Counted from the first letter of the stretch, positions 11,460-22,790 are shown. The stretch: 64,000 bases of DNA from Siphonodentalium dalli (GCA_032622095.1 CP136066.1:104739319-104803318), one strand, 5' to 3'. The notes: generated by a model not told the origin, from the letters alone. Program-made: numbers and translations.

Positions 11460-12380
11460 CGAAAACACATAAGATCACTCTAGGCGCTATGTTGTTGTCA
11501 TATTAGATTAAAATTGAACCGTAAGTGTTCTAATGATGATTATGGTGCTATGTTATTCGTAATATACTGGAACAAACAATATGACAGTACTCTACATTCT
11601 ACATTCTGCAATGCTCTTGTGCGACGATGCGACGCCGACTGTTGATCAGAATCAACACGGGTTGTATTCTTGTGTGTCCATATTTGAAAACAACAAATTA
11701 AAAAACAACAAATAGTTACTCGATTCCTTATTTTCATGGATGTCGTCTTTGTGCCAGTCAAATCTAATTACCGCCTTAGAAAAGTTTTGCTATTCAATAT
11801 TTTAATGGGATACTATTTCCACTGGTCTAATACATCTAAATTGAGCAATATTCAATGTGTTGGTTAAATATGTTTTTGTGTTATAGTGACAATAGATATA
11901 TGTGGTCATACTAATTAATTATATTTATTGTTAATGCCACGATAAAGCTTGTCTTTAAAGGCACGGGTGGCGTTCGTTGCAGAAATATTCATATTTGTTC
12001 AAATCGCCATCAACAGAAGGAATATTAAAATATATATAGTTGTGTTCATATGCCAAACATAATCAGCGCGTAAATAGTATATTGTCGTCAAGACGTACGA
12101 TGGTGTACGTAAACAAGAGCCTGTTCGTGTTACAGAGGTTGTGCTTCTGTTTACATAACACATCGCAATTCCATTGGTTAATCACACACAAATGATATAA
12201 ACGCTCTTTATTATTTCCATATCAGGAAAACAGTAACAAATAACGCTCTTTAAGTTTACCATATCCGGATCTAAACTAAAACCATGTAACGTAAGGTTTT
12301 TTTTTTACATAACAAAGGACAAACAATTGACAATAACATACTGTTTATGCCATATTTCTGATTGGTATAAGAACAAGGTT
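11460..12380. other. No gene recognised; LINE 5'-end-like word near 12.2 kb
   Basis: AT-rich DNA. At about 12200-12250 the words CGCTCTTTATTATTTCC and ATATCAGGAAAA resemble the LINE 5' flank found inverted at 51.5 kb and directly at 37.6 kb. This suggests a short decayed fragment. Confidence 0.3.
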
Positions 12381-12921
12381 GTGTAGAACAAAGTACCCCA
12401 TGTGGCCCCGGGGTAGAATACATGTAGGCCTACCGCCCCACTGCGAGGGGTAGGAAACCCCTAATGTGGCACTGTTTGCCGTTAGGTGCATCCCGTGAGG
12501 TATGATGTAGGAGTCCTTGTGTTACTACGGCCACCGTAACACGTGAGGCATCGACCTGCGCTACGACTTAGTTCATGGTCCACTTTGGTCCTACATCTCA
12601 AGACGGCTAGTCACGCCACTCCAGTGTTTCAGATTCAATTTGTGTTATCCGTTGAATTGTTCGTCTGATGTTTGAAGTTCTGTTTTTTTTTTCACGAATT
12701 TTTATGTTCTCTCCTGTCTCTTTTGTGTTCGTCCTGCTGATTGTTGAATCATGTAGTGTTCATGCTTGTCTCCCTGTGTAGAGGTACCGGGAGGCTGCTA
12801 CATACAGTGGCTAAACGGGTCAGCACTTCAGCTATGTACGTCTTTGGCCCGACCAAAATTCGAAGGGTAGTCCGCGGCGGCTGCTGTGCCAGTTGTCGAT
12901 TTCTTTTTATCTGCTTTTTAT

Positions 12922-13608
12922 ATGGCAACTCACAACAAAAAAACACGACCTGATAAGAATGATGACTCACTTAGTTCCAATGATGCTGGGGTATTCCCTT
13001 CGACTCGACTATGAAATGACCCTCTGTATGTGTCATTGACAAGACATATTGCCGGACAATTGAAATATGTCAAACCGATCAGGACCGGGCTAGTGACTGG
13101 CTCTCTCCTGATTGAATGTTGAAAGAAAATTCCTCACAAAACACTGAATAATAGCAGAGCAGTGTTTAGAACCCGTGATATCTCCGATTCTTCTGCGACG
13201 GGGATATTGTGTGAGTTGGCACCACAGTGCGTTACTGATGTTCGCAGATTTTCTAAGACAGTTGATGGACTAACATTTTCTTTGCATAGTTACCTTTTTA
13301 CTTTCAATCGGTGCGAACATACGCCGGCTTTGAACGTTGGATGTGTGAAGATATATTTGACTATTTATGTTCCAAATCCCTTACGATGTTTCCAATGTCA
13401 TGGGTATGATCATGGTCAGGAACATTGTAAAGGTAAGGAAACCATATGTGCACGATGTTCTGTTTCTGGTCATGATCATAAGGAATATTATAAACCAAAA
13501 AAGTGCTCAAACTGTCAAGTTCCACATGCTGCAATTGATCATGCATGTCCCATGTGGGTTTATGAGTTCAAAATTCAACGGTATAAGGCTGAGAAACATC
13601 TATCATAA
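12922..13608 (+). pseudogene. Gag-like LINE ORF1, N-terminal and zinc-knuckle part
   Basis: ATG at 12922 starts MATHNKKTRPDKNDDS. The frame breaks near 13010. The later open part (from 13162) carries NPLRCFQCHGYDHGQEHC, a CX2CX4HX4C knuckle. A second knuckle, ICARCSVSGHDHKEY, has lost its last Cys to Tyr. A third Cys/His block is KCSNCQVPHAAIDHAC, followed by EFKIQRYKAEKHLS. Three closely spaced knuckles followed by an 'IQR...AEKHLSY' helix is the usual layout of ORF1 in jockey/I/Nimb-type LINEs. The protein would coat the element's RNA. A stop follows at about 13608. Confidence 0.8.
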
Positions 13609-13713
13609 TTCGGTGCAAAAAACATCGTTGGACCTCGACTATCAATTTTATCCCAAGCGACACAACTTGGCGTAACTGATTTAACTTGTGTCCCAGAACC
13701 TGTATCACAGGCC

Positions 13714-14115
13714 ATGGACACGTCTACTGACGATGGACCCACTGATCAAAAACAATCCTCTCTGTTGAGCCAGTTACTGAACCAGTCTATTCGTGTTGAT
13801 GCTATTGCTTCACAACAATCCCTGTTGTATCGAAACAAAAATCGCCAACGTTTAGACTCTCAGAAACAGAGGTTCATATTTGAACTATCAAAATTCTATC
13901 AGATGCTTGATGAGAAACGATTAACACTACAAGGCATCAAACAGTATTTGTGGATTGAGGCTGTCGGTTGGTTAAAAGATGACATGCTTCTGCCTCATCC
14001 ACCCGGCAGTTTCATAAAGGTTCATGGGCGATTCATCAAATATTATAAATACCTTATCAATGCAAAATCAGATGGTAAAAGCTACTTTACGTATTTCAAT
14101 ATGCAGACTTGGTAA
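13714..14115 (+). pseudogene. ORF1 C-terminal block, copy 1
   Basis: Open for 133 codons. The conserved part is RLDSQKQRFIFELSKFYQML, DEKRLTLQG, YLWIEAVGWL and IKVHGRFIKYYKYLINAKSD, ending YFNMQTW-stop. Copy 2 has the same block (KRFDSQKERNIFELSKLDHM ... FDVAPW-stop), so it is the real C-terminus of this ORF1 and not read-through. I do not recognise a named domain. It is helical and basic in look. Confidence 0.7.
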
Positions 14116-14639
14116 TTTCGTGTTATTTATTTGCTATTTATTATGCATTCTTGTTCTACTGTTATATGTGTTATAGTATGAATGCACACTAGTCAGTTCT
14201 TGAATTTATATTCCTGACTCCAAGTGAAAACATTCCTTTTATTTGTACATAGCTGATTGTTGTATTCTAATCCACTATCTGATTCAGCTACACATTTGCT
14301 TCGCTCCGGATACCTGATTCTGTTATTGGTTGTGATATGGCCTAGCGGCTAAACGACGTTAATCCTTCAATCAAGCAATCGTGTAGAACAAAGTTAAATG
14401 TCTTTGGCCATGACCAATAATGTATGCCATTTCTATTTCCCTGGAGTGTCTTATCTTGTAAGACTGACCTTGACACTTTTTCTGGGCCATAATGTATTGT
14501 CCCGAGACTGTGATCAACAAGTATCGGCTCCTGAATTTATATTTAAAACAAATAGTTTTGTCATTCTATATTGACATACCTTGGTTATCAATATCATTCA
14601 TTAAATTTGCCACGTGATGATCAGTCTACAATACAAGGA

Positions 14640-15070
14640 ACTCCAATGGCGCTTAACTATATCTCGTGGGTCACTTGATTGGCTCATAGAACAGTTGATA
14701 GCTACGACAAAATCCCAAAGGTTTCACCATACCGAACCTTCCAAGATTTTCTCATATTGGATAGAAAACTAAGTATTCTTCCAGTAAAGTACAGATTAGA
14801 ACAGAGGAAGCTTGTTTTTATAAAGAAAATAATGGATGGAATCCTTCCACGATATATAAATAAAAATGCACTTCTTACTGGCTCAGACTCCTCTTACAAC
14901 CTAAGATCTGGTTGTTTTAGATTAGCACCACCTAACGTTCAGACTAATGGAGGAATCAGCTCTTTCTACACAGGCGCGATCATGCCAAAATAATCCATCC
15001 ATCGTGGAATTCAGTAAAAGGTAAGATATTCAAGAGGATAAAGGACACGGAGGAGTCGGGTTGTCTATTA
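14640..15070 (+). mobile_element. 3' fragment of a different LINE (post-RT region)
   Basis: The plus frame at 14679-14993 reads LPVKYRLEQRKLVFIKKIMD, GILPRYINKNALLTG and SYNLRSGCFRLAPPNVQT. This matches the usual C-terminal region of CR1/Rex/RTE-type ORF2 proteins, where a 'Y-x-LR-S ... P-x-V' stretch precedes the 'WN-LP' motif. WNSVKG follows after a frame change at about 15007. It sits between the two ORF1-only copies, outside the target-site duplication of copy 1, so it is an independent insertion. 5'-truncated and broken. Confidence 0.65.
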
Positions 15071-15321
15071 CTATAGGGTATTCTAAATGTCGGTATACCC
15101 TTGCAACTGAATGCCATGATATCACCATTCACTGTTTATACTGGCAACCTATGTGGTCAGCATGGGCTTTCCAAGTTAAACCACTTCTTGAACACAGTGG
15201 GTGGTGGGATGACATTCGGGGACAAGCAGTATGACTAACAGACATATCTAACACATCATAGGATTGATTATCATTGGTTTTATGTTTCGATTTGGTCATG
15301 TCTTTTACCATCAATATGTGT

Positions 15322-17394
15322 AGCCCCGGTGTGGGCCCGGGGTAGAATATGCCTACCGCCCACTGCGAGGGGTAAGAATCCCATAATGTGGCACCCTATT
15401 TGCCGTGGGGTCCATCCCCATGATGTGTGGTGTAGGAGTACTGGAGGCACTAGGGGCGACCGTATCACGTGCGGCATCGACCTACGGACGCGGCTTAGCT
15501 CATGGTCATCTTTGCTCCTACATCTCTTCAAAACGGGCGATTGAGTTGACTTTTTCTTTCAGATTCATTGCTCGTCTGATGTTTGAAGATTTTTTTTGTT
15601 TTTCACGCATGATGTTTCTGTTCTCTCCTGTCTCTTTCGTGTTAGTCCTGATTATTGTTGAGTGTTGAATCCTGTAGTGTTCACGCCTGTCTCACTGGAG
15701 ATGTACCGATAGGCTGATATATGCAGTGGCTAAACGGGTTACCGCTTCAGCTATGTACCAGTCTTTGGCCTGACCAGAATTTGAAAGGGTAGTCCACGGC
15801 GGCTCCTGTGCTAGTTGTCTAGTTTTTGCTTTTCGTATGGCAACTCAAATAGAAAACAACGTATTTCTTGTAAGAATGATCACACACAAAGTTCCAATGA
15901 TGCTGTGGTATTGCCTAAGTATTTGGTTCTTGGCTTTAACCCAAATGTGAAAATACCTTCTATCTGTCATTGATAAAACGCCTTACTGGACAATTGAAAT
16001 ATGTTAAACCAATCAAGACCGGGCCAATCAGTGGCTCTCTCTTAATTGAATGTTCACAGAAAGTTCAATCTGAAACTCTGCTGCTGTTAACAACTATTGC
16101 ACAGACACCAGTGTTAGTTACTCCTCGCAAGACATTAAATAGTAGCAGAGGAATCAGATATTAAGTCCGTAGATTTACAAAGACTGTCGATGGACTAAAG
16201 GTTCCTCTGAATAGTTATATTCTGACCTTCAACTGGTGCAAACATCCACCGACATTGAATGTTGGATATATGGAGATGGATTTAAGCACATTTGTTTCAA
16301 ACCCATTGCGATGTTTTAAATGTCAGGGGTATGGCCAGGAACATTGTTAAAGTAAAGCCATATGTGCATGATGTTCTATTTCTGGTCATGATCATAAGGA
16401 TTGTACGAATATTAAAAATATTTCAAACTGTCAAAATTCACATACAGCAATTGATCGCTCATGTCCTATTTTGGGACTATGAATTCAATATTCAACGATG
16501 TATAGCTGAGAAGCATATGTCATATATAGATGCAAAGAAAATAGTTGGTCCTCGAGCATCCATTCCACATGTCACATACTCAGCAATCGGGTCTACAAAA
16601 AAGTGTGTTGATGCCAGCACTCAGACACAGAGGCAAACCAAACTCGTCCGCATATCACTAGCAACACAAGTTGAGGCGACTGATATTACTCCTGTTTCAG
16701 AACATGAAGCGCTGGTTGTGGATAGAGCATCTGCCGTTGAGACATTTCCTCCGAAACAATCTATGGATGTTGATCCCATTGTTCCAAAAGAAAAATCGCA
16801 TGTTGCTTCGAAACAAATATCCCCAAAGTCACTCAAACGTTTCGACTCTCAGAAAGAGAGGAACATCTTTGAGCTTTCAAAACTTGACCACATGATTGAT
16901 GAGAAACGTTTAACTCTCAAAGACAAGAAAGGGTATTTGTGGATAGAGTCTGTCGGTTGGGTGAATGATAACATTCTGTCTCACCCAACCATACATCAGC
17001 TTGACGCATTGATAAAGGTTCATGCTCGATTCAACAAATATTATAAATACCTTATCACTGCAAAATCTGATTTTAAAAGCTACTTCACATATTTCGATGT
17101 GGCTCCTTGGTAATTTCGTGTTATTTATTTGCTATTTATTATCTATAATTGTACTACTTTTATACGTTTTATAGTATGATTGCACGCAGTTCTTGAATTT
17201 ATATTCCTGACACCAAGTGGAACATCCCTCTTGTGTGCTTTTAATTGTACATAGCTCATCATCTCATTGTTTTAATTTAATCCACTGTCTGATTTATCTA
17301 CACAGTTGCTTCGCTACGATCCTTTTTTATACCTGATTCTGTTCTTGGTCGTGTTACGGCCTAGCGGTTAAACAACGTTAAACCCTCCATCAAT
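15322..17394 (+). mobile_element. ORF1-only LINE-type retroelement, copy 2
   Basis: Same order as copy 1 on the same strand. The 5' leader has GGGCCCGGGGTAGAATATGC and CACTGCGAGGGGTAAGAA, ORF1 starts with ATGGCAACTCAA at 15837, then come zinc-knuckle and C-terminal blocks, a short 3' UTR and the tail GGCCTAGCGGTTAAACAACG with CCTCCATCAAT. The two copies differ throughout by scattered substitutions and small indels, so they are separate, moderately old insertions and not a recent tandem duplication. CCATCAAT occurs before the 5' end (15308-15315) and at the 3' end, but a clean target-site duplication is not certain. No EN or RT sequence is present. Confidence 0.8.
16292..17113 (+). pseudogene. 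ORF1 of copy 2, longest open part (273 codons)
   Basis: The open frame covers the part after the first knuckle, through EFNIQRCIAEKHMSYIDAKK (near 16480-16540), a Ser/Thr/Pro-rich middle and the C-terminal block KRFDSQKERNIFELSKLDHM ... YFDVAPW-stop. The zinc knuckles are damaged: the first keeps only the second half of the CX2C pattern in this frame, while other frames retain RCFKCQGYG. A stop at 16162 and frame changes lie upstream, so this copy is also non-functional. Confidence 0.7.
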
Positions 17395-17778
17395 TGTGAA
17401 TACATGTATGTAGTGGAGTTCATTCAATCTAACACCGGTATCCTACCCCTTGACAGTTCTATACAACACATGCAGTCAGCATGGGCATAACCAAGCTAAA
17501 CAGCCAGAACAGGTAGGTGTGCATCTTATCTTGTGGATCTGCAAAAGGAATGTCCCATCTAAGTTTTATTCACACTATTTTATACCTGATTCACCAGAGT
17601 AGGAAGTTCCGAACGTGTTGTGTGTTTATTTCGTGTGACTGGTTGGCACCGGGGACCATAATGGAAAGGGCCTCGGCCTGCTTATTATGTTATCCCTGAT
17701 AACATTCAGTCACATCAGTCACTCGACTGATATTTTATATTCAGCGCTCTTACTTTTACACATCACAGATTTAAATGA

Positions 17779-17856
17779 GATTGTGATATATATCACAATA
17801 TAACATTATGATATATATCACAATATAATTATGATATATATCACAATATAACATTT
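17779..17856. repeat. Short tandem repeat of a palindromic unit, ~3 copies
   Basis: Three copies of TGATATATATCACAATATAA (~24-28 bp each). Each unit contains TTGTGATATATATCACAA, an 18-bp palindrome. Confidence 0.8.
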
Positions 17857-17875
17857 AGAAACCGATTTTGCGCAT

Positions 17876-18290
17876 TTTATGTCCTCTCGCAAATACGCAC
17901 ATAATCGACCTATACTGTGATACAGGTAATAATGTGCTTATTTGATTCTGAAATATGCAGATAATGGAGTCATAGCCGTTATTTCGTTTTATGGCGCAGC
18001 CACAGTGAAAACACATATTACACCCCTGAAATAGGTAATAATGTGCATATCTGATTCGGAAATAGCACAGAATGGAGTGAAATCACACATTACACACCTA
18101 AAAGTCGTGGGTTGGCTTATTTGTGTCATTGTCGGCACACGATCTGCATAGAATCGCCTCATTATGAGTCGAAAATGTGACTAAAATTCTCTCATTTTCA
18201 GCACAATATCGACTCAAAATGAGGGCAATTCTAAGCTGATTATCTACCTAAATCAAGTTATTTATAAGCAGATAATGTGCGGGGTTTCTA
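17876..18290 (+). repeat. Dispersed repeat family, long form, copy A
   Basis: Begins with CGCAAATACGCACATAATCG, carries the GCCGTTATTTCGTTTTATGG core, and ends with paired words ATCGCCTCATTATGAGTCGA ... AAAATGAGGGCAATTCTAAG ... ATAAGCAGATAATGTGCGG. The right half is self-complementary and could fold. A part of the left half is duplicated (about 17930-18010 and 18030-18090). Copies B, C and D are at 37840-38140, 39452-39800 and 55318-55655. Confidence 0.7.
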
Positions 18291-20386
18291 CACAGTTTAT
18301 ATACGCATGTTATACTATTTTATGTAACATTGCACTGTCAACACGCATATGAATGTTATCAAAAATAAAAGCTAATCTAATCCAAATTTAAACGGGTACT
18401 ATATTTTCAGACACAACAAGCGGTATTTATTGTTTCTTAGCAAGCTGCAGTATACATTGCAGGTTAAACGAATTGATTGGGGATATTATTATTAGGGAGG
18501 TGGAAGAAAGCAGATTTTCATACGTTTATAATATTTCTTCATAAATATGTTGAAAACATTGCTCACCGTGAATCACCGTTGTGTTAGTGAGGTGATGTTG
18601 TAACTTTGTGTATATCTATCTATATTATGGTGTCCTTAATTCTCATCTGTAAAGACAGAGCACTGATGAAATACACAAATCTAATGTTTAATGAGGCATG
18701 TTTTATGCTTAAAGTTCAGAAAATATCGGACTCGAAGCGTACAAATGCATACAAATTCAACTTTCTAATATAGTGTTTGAAATTCCCGCCATGACGAAGA
18801 AACTGCATTATTGTTCATATGTTTATTGTACAATACCAGCAGTGAGTGTTTTAATCTTTAAAATACAGTTAGTTGCAGCCAATGAAATTGCAGCTAAAAG
18901 CACAGGTATGTCGCAAAAGCATTAAATAAATGGCCACGAGCTTTCTTTTCTCCAAAAGCTGAGAGAAAATCAGAAATTCACCGAACCTCCCCTGCGGTCG
19001 GGAACACTGTACATATATGATTGAGCTGCTATACAATGTACAATATATCAGAGAGCAAACGGTAAGCCCCGGCTCACATAAACGCAATAAACGCAAGCCG
19101 TTTCCAGTTTGACCACTGTTTGCGTTTCGAATCATATTCATGTTCAGTTACAGTTATTATGCATAGTCAACAGCAAAGGATGATATTGGTCAACTGAGTA
19201 TGTTTGATCTCACTATAGCGAATTGCCGGCCGAGGCAGACAATCAACAGAGAAGGGTAATATCTCCCATCCGATATTGTTCACATAAAACGTACTGCTTG
19301 TACGTGTTTTATACCAGGAAATTATTGACAATCTACATATATATTCCACTCATGGGATATTCTGGTCGCCATATATCGACGTCCAAAAGAGTCAGTACTA
19401 TAACTTTTTGAGTTTGAATTGACGCCCAAATATTTAAAGATTGCCCTTGACACTAAATATCGTTTATGTATCGTTACACTACTGGCAATGATATTTAACA
19501 TAACCCTAGATTGTGTTCATGTTCATTATCGTTCAAAATTACTTCAGCGAATAAAAATCTGAATAAACACTGTATATGATTGTTAAGAATATGCTTTCAC
19601 CTACGCCCGTGCACGATATGGGGAAGGATGGGATAGAAAAATGCATCAACATTTCCGGGTAACTCACCAACTCCAATCTCTCTCTCTCTCTCTCTCTCGC
19701 TCGCTCTCGCTCTCTCCCCCTCTCCCTCCCCCTCCCCCTCCCCCCCTCCCCCCTATGATTGTATTTGTGTGCATGCTTTCCGATTGTCAATTTTCAAATA
19801 CATATAATTCGAATACTGGAATCATATCTCTCTCTCACTCTCTCTCTCTCATGTGTTATTTAACTACTTATTACACTTGTCGTCGTGTGAGAACTAAAGT
19901 GTTCTATCGCCATGTTTTCATGTTTGTGGGAAATCGAGTTGAAAGTTTTACCCCCCCCCCCCGGTTCACATGTTCTAATTCTGTTTTGGAGGACATGTAC
20001 TTGACATCAGCAGCCATATTTGGGCTTCGGGAAAACTACAAGACGTGTGCCTATTATATTATATATTGATTTACACTGGTTTACACTCAATACTGTCAAC
20101 AAGTAGCGTCTAAATATAACATCTTAATATAACATTCGTAATTACGAAAGAGCCTTCCTAAGATATGTTTATGATAATTCTCAATTTTTCATCGTATTAT
20201 AGTGAGTGTTCATGTTGGGCCTTAATTCGTGTGTTACGAACGACATTGATTGCAATTACTTTTCATCGGTTACAAGGAACTTGGATTATGATGTGTGTAC
20301 TAATTTAGTGTAAAATTGCAGTAAAATTAGTGCATAAATTTTAATCCAACTCAGAAATAAATAGTTTGCTGTAAGCAATATTTTAT
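18291..20386. other. No gene recognised; (TC)n/(C)n low-complexity tract
   Basis: AT-rich DNA. A TCTC microsatellite passes into CT/C-rich sequence at 19676-19754, and poly-C lies near 19952-19961. The 142-codon frame over 19641-20069 is produced by this low-complexity tract and is not considered a gene. Confidence 0.5.
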
Positions 20387-20574
20387 TCTCAATCATACAT
20401 GATTATACAGTGATACTGTTGATATACAACACATATGAGGGTATGTTTGTCCCATCACAAACACACGCAACCCCCCCCCCCCCCCTCCCCACACACACAC
20501 ACTCTCACACACATATATATATGCCCTAATATGTGTTGTATATCAACAGTATCACTGTATAATCATGTATGATT

Positions 20575-20578
<4 letters not shown>
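20387..20578. repeat. 50-bp perfect inverted repeat around a microsatellite loop
   Basis: Left arm 20387-20436 and right arm 20529-20578 are exact reverse complements over 50 bp (TCTCAATCATACATGATTAT ... ACACATAT). The 92-bp loop is a (C)n run, CACACA and ATATAT tracts. A TA microsatellite starts directly after the right arm. Confidence 0.9.
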
Positions 20579-20605
<27 letters not shown>

Positions 20606-21114
20606 CTATTATATATTTTGGAAGATCTGTCTGTGTGTCTGTGTGTCTGTCTGTGTGTTCGCGATGGACTCGAAAACGGCCCACCCGATTATCACGAGAT
20701 TTCGATGAAACTTGGTATATGGGGATACTTTCGTGTGTGGAGTCGCATAAGCCTATGCGACGTGACATTGACCTTGAAATCGGGTCAATTCAAGGTCAAA
20801 TCGCGAATTTTGATGGGATTTTCACGAAATTTGATACATAGGGTTACTTTTGTCCACCGAGTGTTTTGGACGGGTCAAATCGTGACCCCGACCTGACCTT
20901 GACCTTCAAAATTATCAATTCAAGGTCAAATCGGGTAAAACAGGATGGATTTCGACGGGTACTTTTGTCGGGTACTTTTGTCCGGGCAGTGTTTTGGACG
21001 GGTCAAATCGTTACCCCAACTGACCTTGACCTTCAAAATGGTCAATTCAAGGTCAAAGCCCGGACGAAGTCGGGTCACCTTCTAGTATATATATATATAT
21101 ATATATATATATGA
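20579..21114 (+). repeat. TA-bounded repeat element with internal ~130-bp units
   Basis: Bounded by (TA)n at 20581-20612 and 21084-21112. The sequence starts TTTGGAAGATCTGTCTGTGT and carries repeated ACGGGTCAAATCGTGACC, TGACCTTGACCTTCAAAAT and CAATTCAAGGTCAAATCG words. This is the same general design as the satellite tail at 3.1-5.3 kb (CTGT/ACAG run at one end, TATATA at the other). It is a common mollusc-type short repeat. The open frames through it are repeat-derived. Confidence 0.7.
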
Positions 21115-21282
21115 TTGCTGCTTTATCATTGATACCTAATTGAGTTATGTTTTGTCTGTCATATATAAATGGATATGTATAGCTTCTTGTCTGTCCACCC
21201 TCTCCGTGCATATGGGGTCCGCCCAACAAACCGTTACAGAATACCAGAGTTCTACAGAGTTGTTGTTAATATACCTTTTCTC

Positions 21283-21711
21283 TTATTCTTCCAAAGAAAA
21301 TGTCTTATATGAATGCGCGAATCTTGTTCGTTCGTATAATGTCTTCTTGTATTCTTGAGAAGATATCAATGTTCCGCTCGATTGGCAGCGACTGTGATCC
21401 TTTAGTAATATCAGAAACACTTGGTCCGTTGCGAAAATCATGAAAGCATAACACTTGTTCATTCGTGCACTTTGTACAACAAAAGAGATATTTAATTTAT
21501 GTTCTCGTTTCGACGGTTTGCAGAGGTAAGTCATTTCTGAGGCTCCGTCAAGTTGTAATTTAGCGAATCTACGGTAATCGCTTTGGAACTTCGGTGCGAC
21601 GATCATTTCGCAAATGTGTGGAACATCAACGCAGGAACCATCTGTTCTTATATAAGTAGGATTTATATTCTCATCCGCGGAATGTAACATAACCGGGCGA
21701 GTAGTAGGCAT
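21283..21711 (-). CDS. Hypothetical 142-codon open frame
   Basis: Starts MPTTRPVMLHSADENINPTY with an adenine at -3 of the ATG (AAAATATGC) and ends KTFSLEE-stop. It has a balanced amino-acid mix, with no low complexity, no signal peptide and no membrane segment. One middle stretch is hydrophobic (CYAFMIFATDQVFLILL). I recognise no family. It overlaps no repeat that I identified. It could be a single-exon gene, a first exon, or a chance frame; one or two frames of this length are expected by chance in a window this AT-rich. No polyadenylation signal is obvious just downstream. Confidence 0.35.
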   Translation of the reverse strand: MPTTRPVMLHSADENINPTYIRTDGSCVDVPHICEMIVAPKFQSDYRRFAKLQLDGASEMTYLCKPSKREHKLNISFVVQSARMNKCYAFMIFATDQVFLILLKDHSRCQSSGTLISSQEYKKTLYERTRFAHSYKTFSLEE

Positions 21712-22199
21712 ATTTTAGTCCTGAACATTATATGTTGCTTTAAACGTGTGAAAGTGGAATTGGTTGGAGCGCCCTTTCACATCTAAATTAAATTTAAATC
21801 GTTAACCAGGTGTTTTCCTCTATACGACGGACCTGTTATTTAGATTATGAAACAAATTATAGAAGATAACTTCCGGACATATTGCCCACGGTGACAAACA
21901 TGTAGTAGTTTCAAATTATTACACAATCGAATGCCATACTCGATCCAATATTGAACCGCATGGAAACACGTTTTACTCTTGAGAAAATATCAATTCTATC
22001 TCGACAGAACAGCTCTCGAAATAATGCTATTTTACAATAAGGTAAATCCTTTAATATCCATGTGTTGTCTGTGATGGCAATAATCAGCTATTGGCCTTTT
22101 GGATGTGAATTTCTCCATAAAACATGTTTCCTGCCGCATGGGGTAATGCCAAAAAACATACGGAATTTAAGACAGTGAAACCAGCAGATTGGCAATATC

Positions 22200-22790
22200 G
22201 CAGATCGCCCAAGAACTGGAAGACTGAGGGTTACAACCGCTAGATCAGATCGTTATTTAACAAACGCTACATTGCGTAGGGTGACGTCCGGGAGTGGTAT
22301 GTATCAGCACCATACATAAGACTAACCTCGTCCCTGTTAATGGGAATCTGAATGTAGGAGCCCAGAACATGTGTGAGACCAACTGAAGAGAGCTGTTTAT
22401 CATCGTGTCAATGAACACACCATGCTCGGTGACATGCACTGTCTGTTGCAGGACGAATGTAGGAGCATTCCAAGTCGTAGAATCGCCCCTTTCATCAATA
22501 GCATCCTATCCCGATGCCAGCAGGTTATCTCGCGACACGGTGGCTACACACAATATTGATTCATTGAATAAAATTTCATTGTTATCTTTTTTTGTCATTT
22601 TTAAAACCTACCCCACTCCCATTCAATCGATGCTCAGTCAGCCGTAACACCACGCACATGGCTGTCTTTCGCATGGATTTGTGAAAAGTTTCATCAAAAT
22701 CCACCCAATATCTCCGAAAATATTACATATTATATTAGGGGGGGGGCTTTCTTTTTTTGATGTGTTTATTTCGTAGTTTTCTCTAACATT
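22200..22790 (+). mobile_element. Tc1/mariner-type transposon remnant
   Basis: The plus frame ending at 22559 reads SIPSRRIAPFINSILSRCQQ VISRHGGYTQY-stop. This is the usual C-terminus of Tc1/IS630-type DDE transposases (IP-x-x-x-I-x-x-x-I-x-S-x-x-RRC-x-x-VI ... GGHTRY). An N-terminal piece RYLTNATLRRVTSGSG lies at about 22251-22298, so most of the catalytic domain has been deleted. Downstream, GTTTCATCAAAATCCACCCA and then a G-run followed by GGCTTTCTTTTTTTGATG (about 22738-22764) look like the terminal region and right end. I did not find the matching left end. Confidence 0.6.

Larger units (their letters stand above)
12395..14380 (+). mobile_element. ORF1-only LINE-type retroelement, copy 1 (1986 bp)
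   Basis: A 14-bp direct repeat GTGTAGAACAAAGT flanks the element (12381-12394 and 14381-14394), the kind of target-site duplication LINEs make. The 5' part has the GGCCCCGGGGTAGAATAC and GCGAGGGGTAGGAA words. The 3' end is GGCCTAGCGGCTAAACGACG followed by a CAATCAAGCAATC tail, like mollusc I/Nimb-type LINE tails. Between them is only a gag-like ORF1: ATG at 12922, a zinc-knuckle block and a basic C-terminal block ending at 14115. About 265 bp separate ORF1 from the tail, so there is no room for endonuclease or reverse transcriptase. The 5' and 3' ends match copy 2 at 15322-17394. ORF1 is interrupted in this copy. Confidence 0.85.

Noticed and set aside
14381-15320. ORF2 of the ORF1-only element located just downstream of copy 1
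   Set aside because: The LINE C-terminal fragment at 14640-15070 lies outside the 14-bp duplication that closes copy 1, and it is of a different LINE type.
19539-20069. 142-codon plus frame and Arg/Glu-rich minus frame
   Set aside because: Both are translations of a TCTC/C-rich low-complexity tract.
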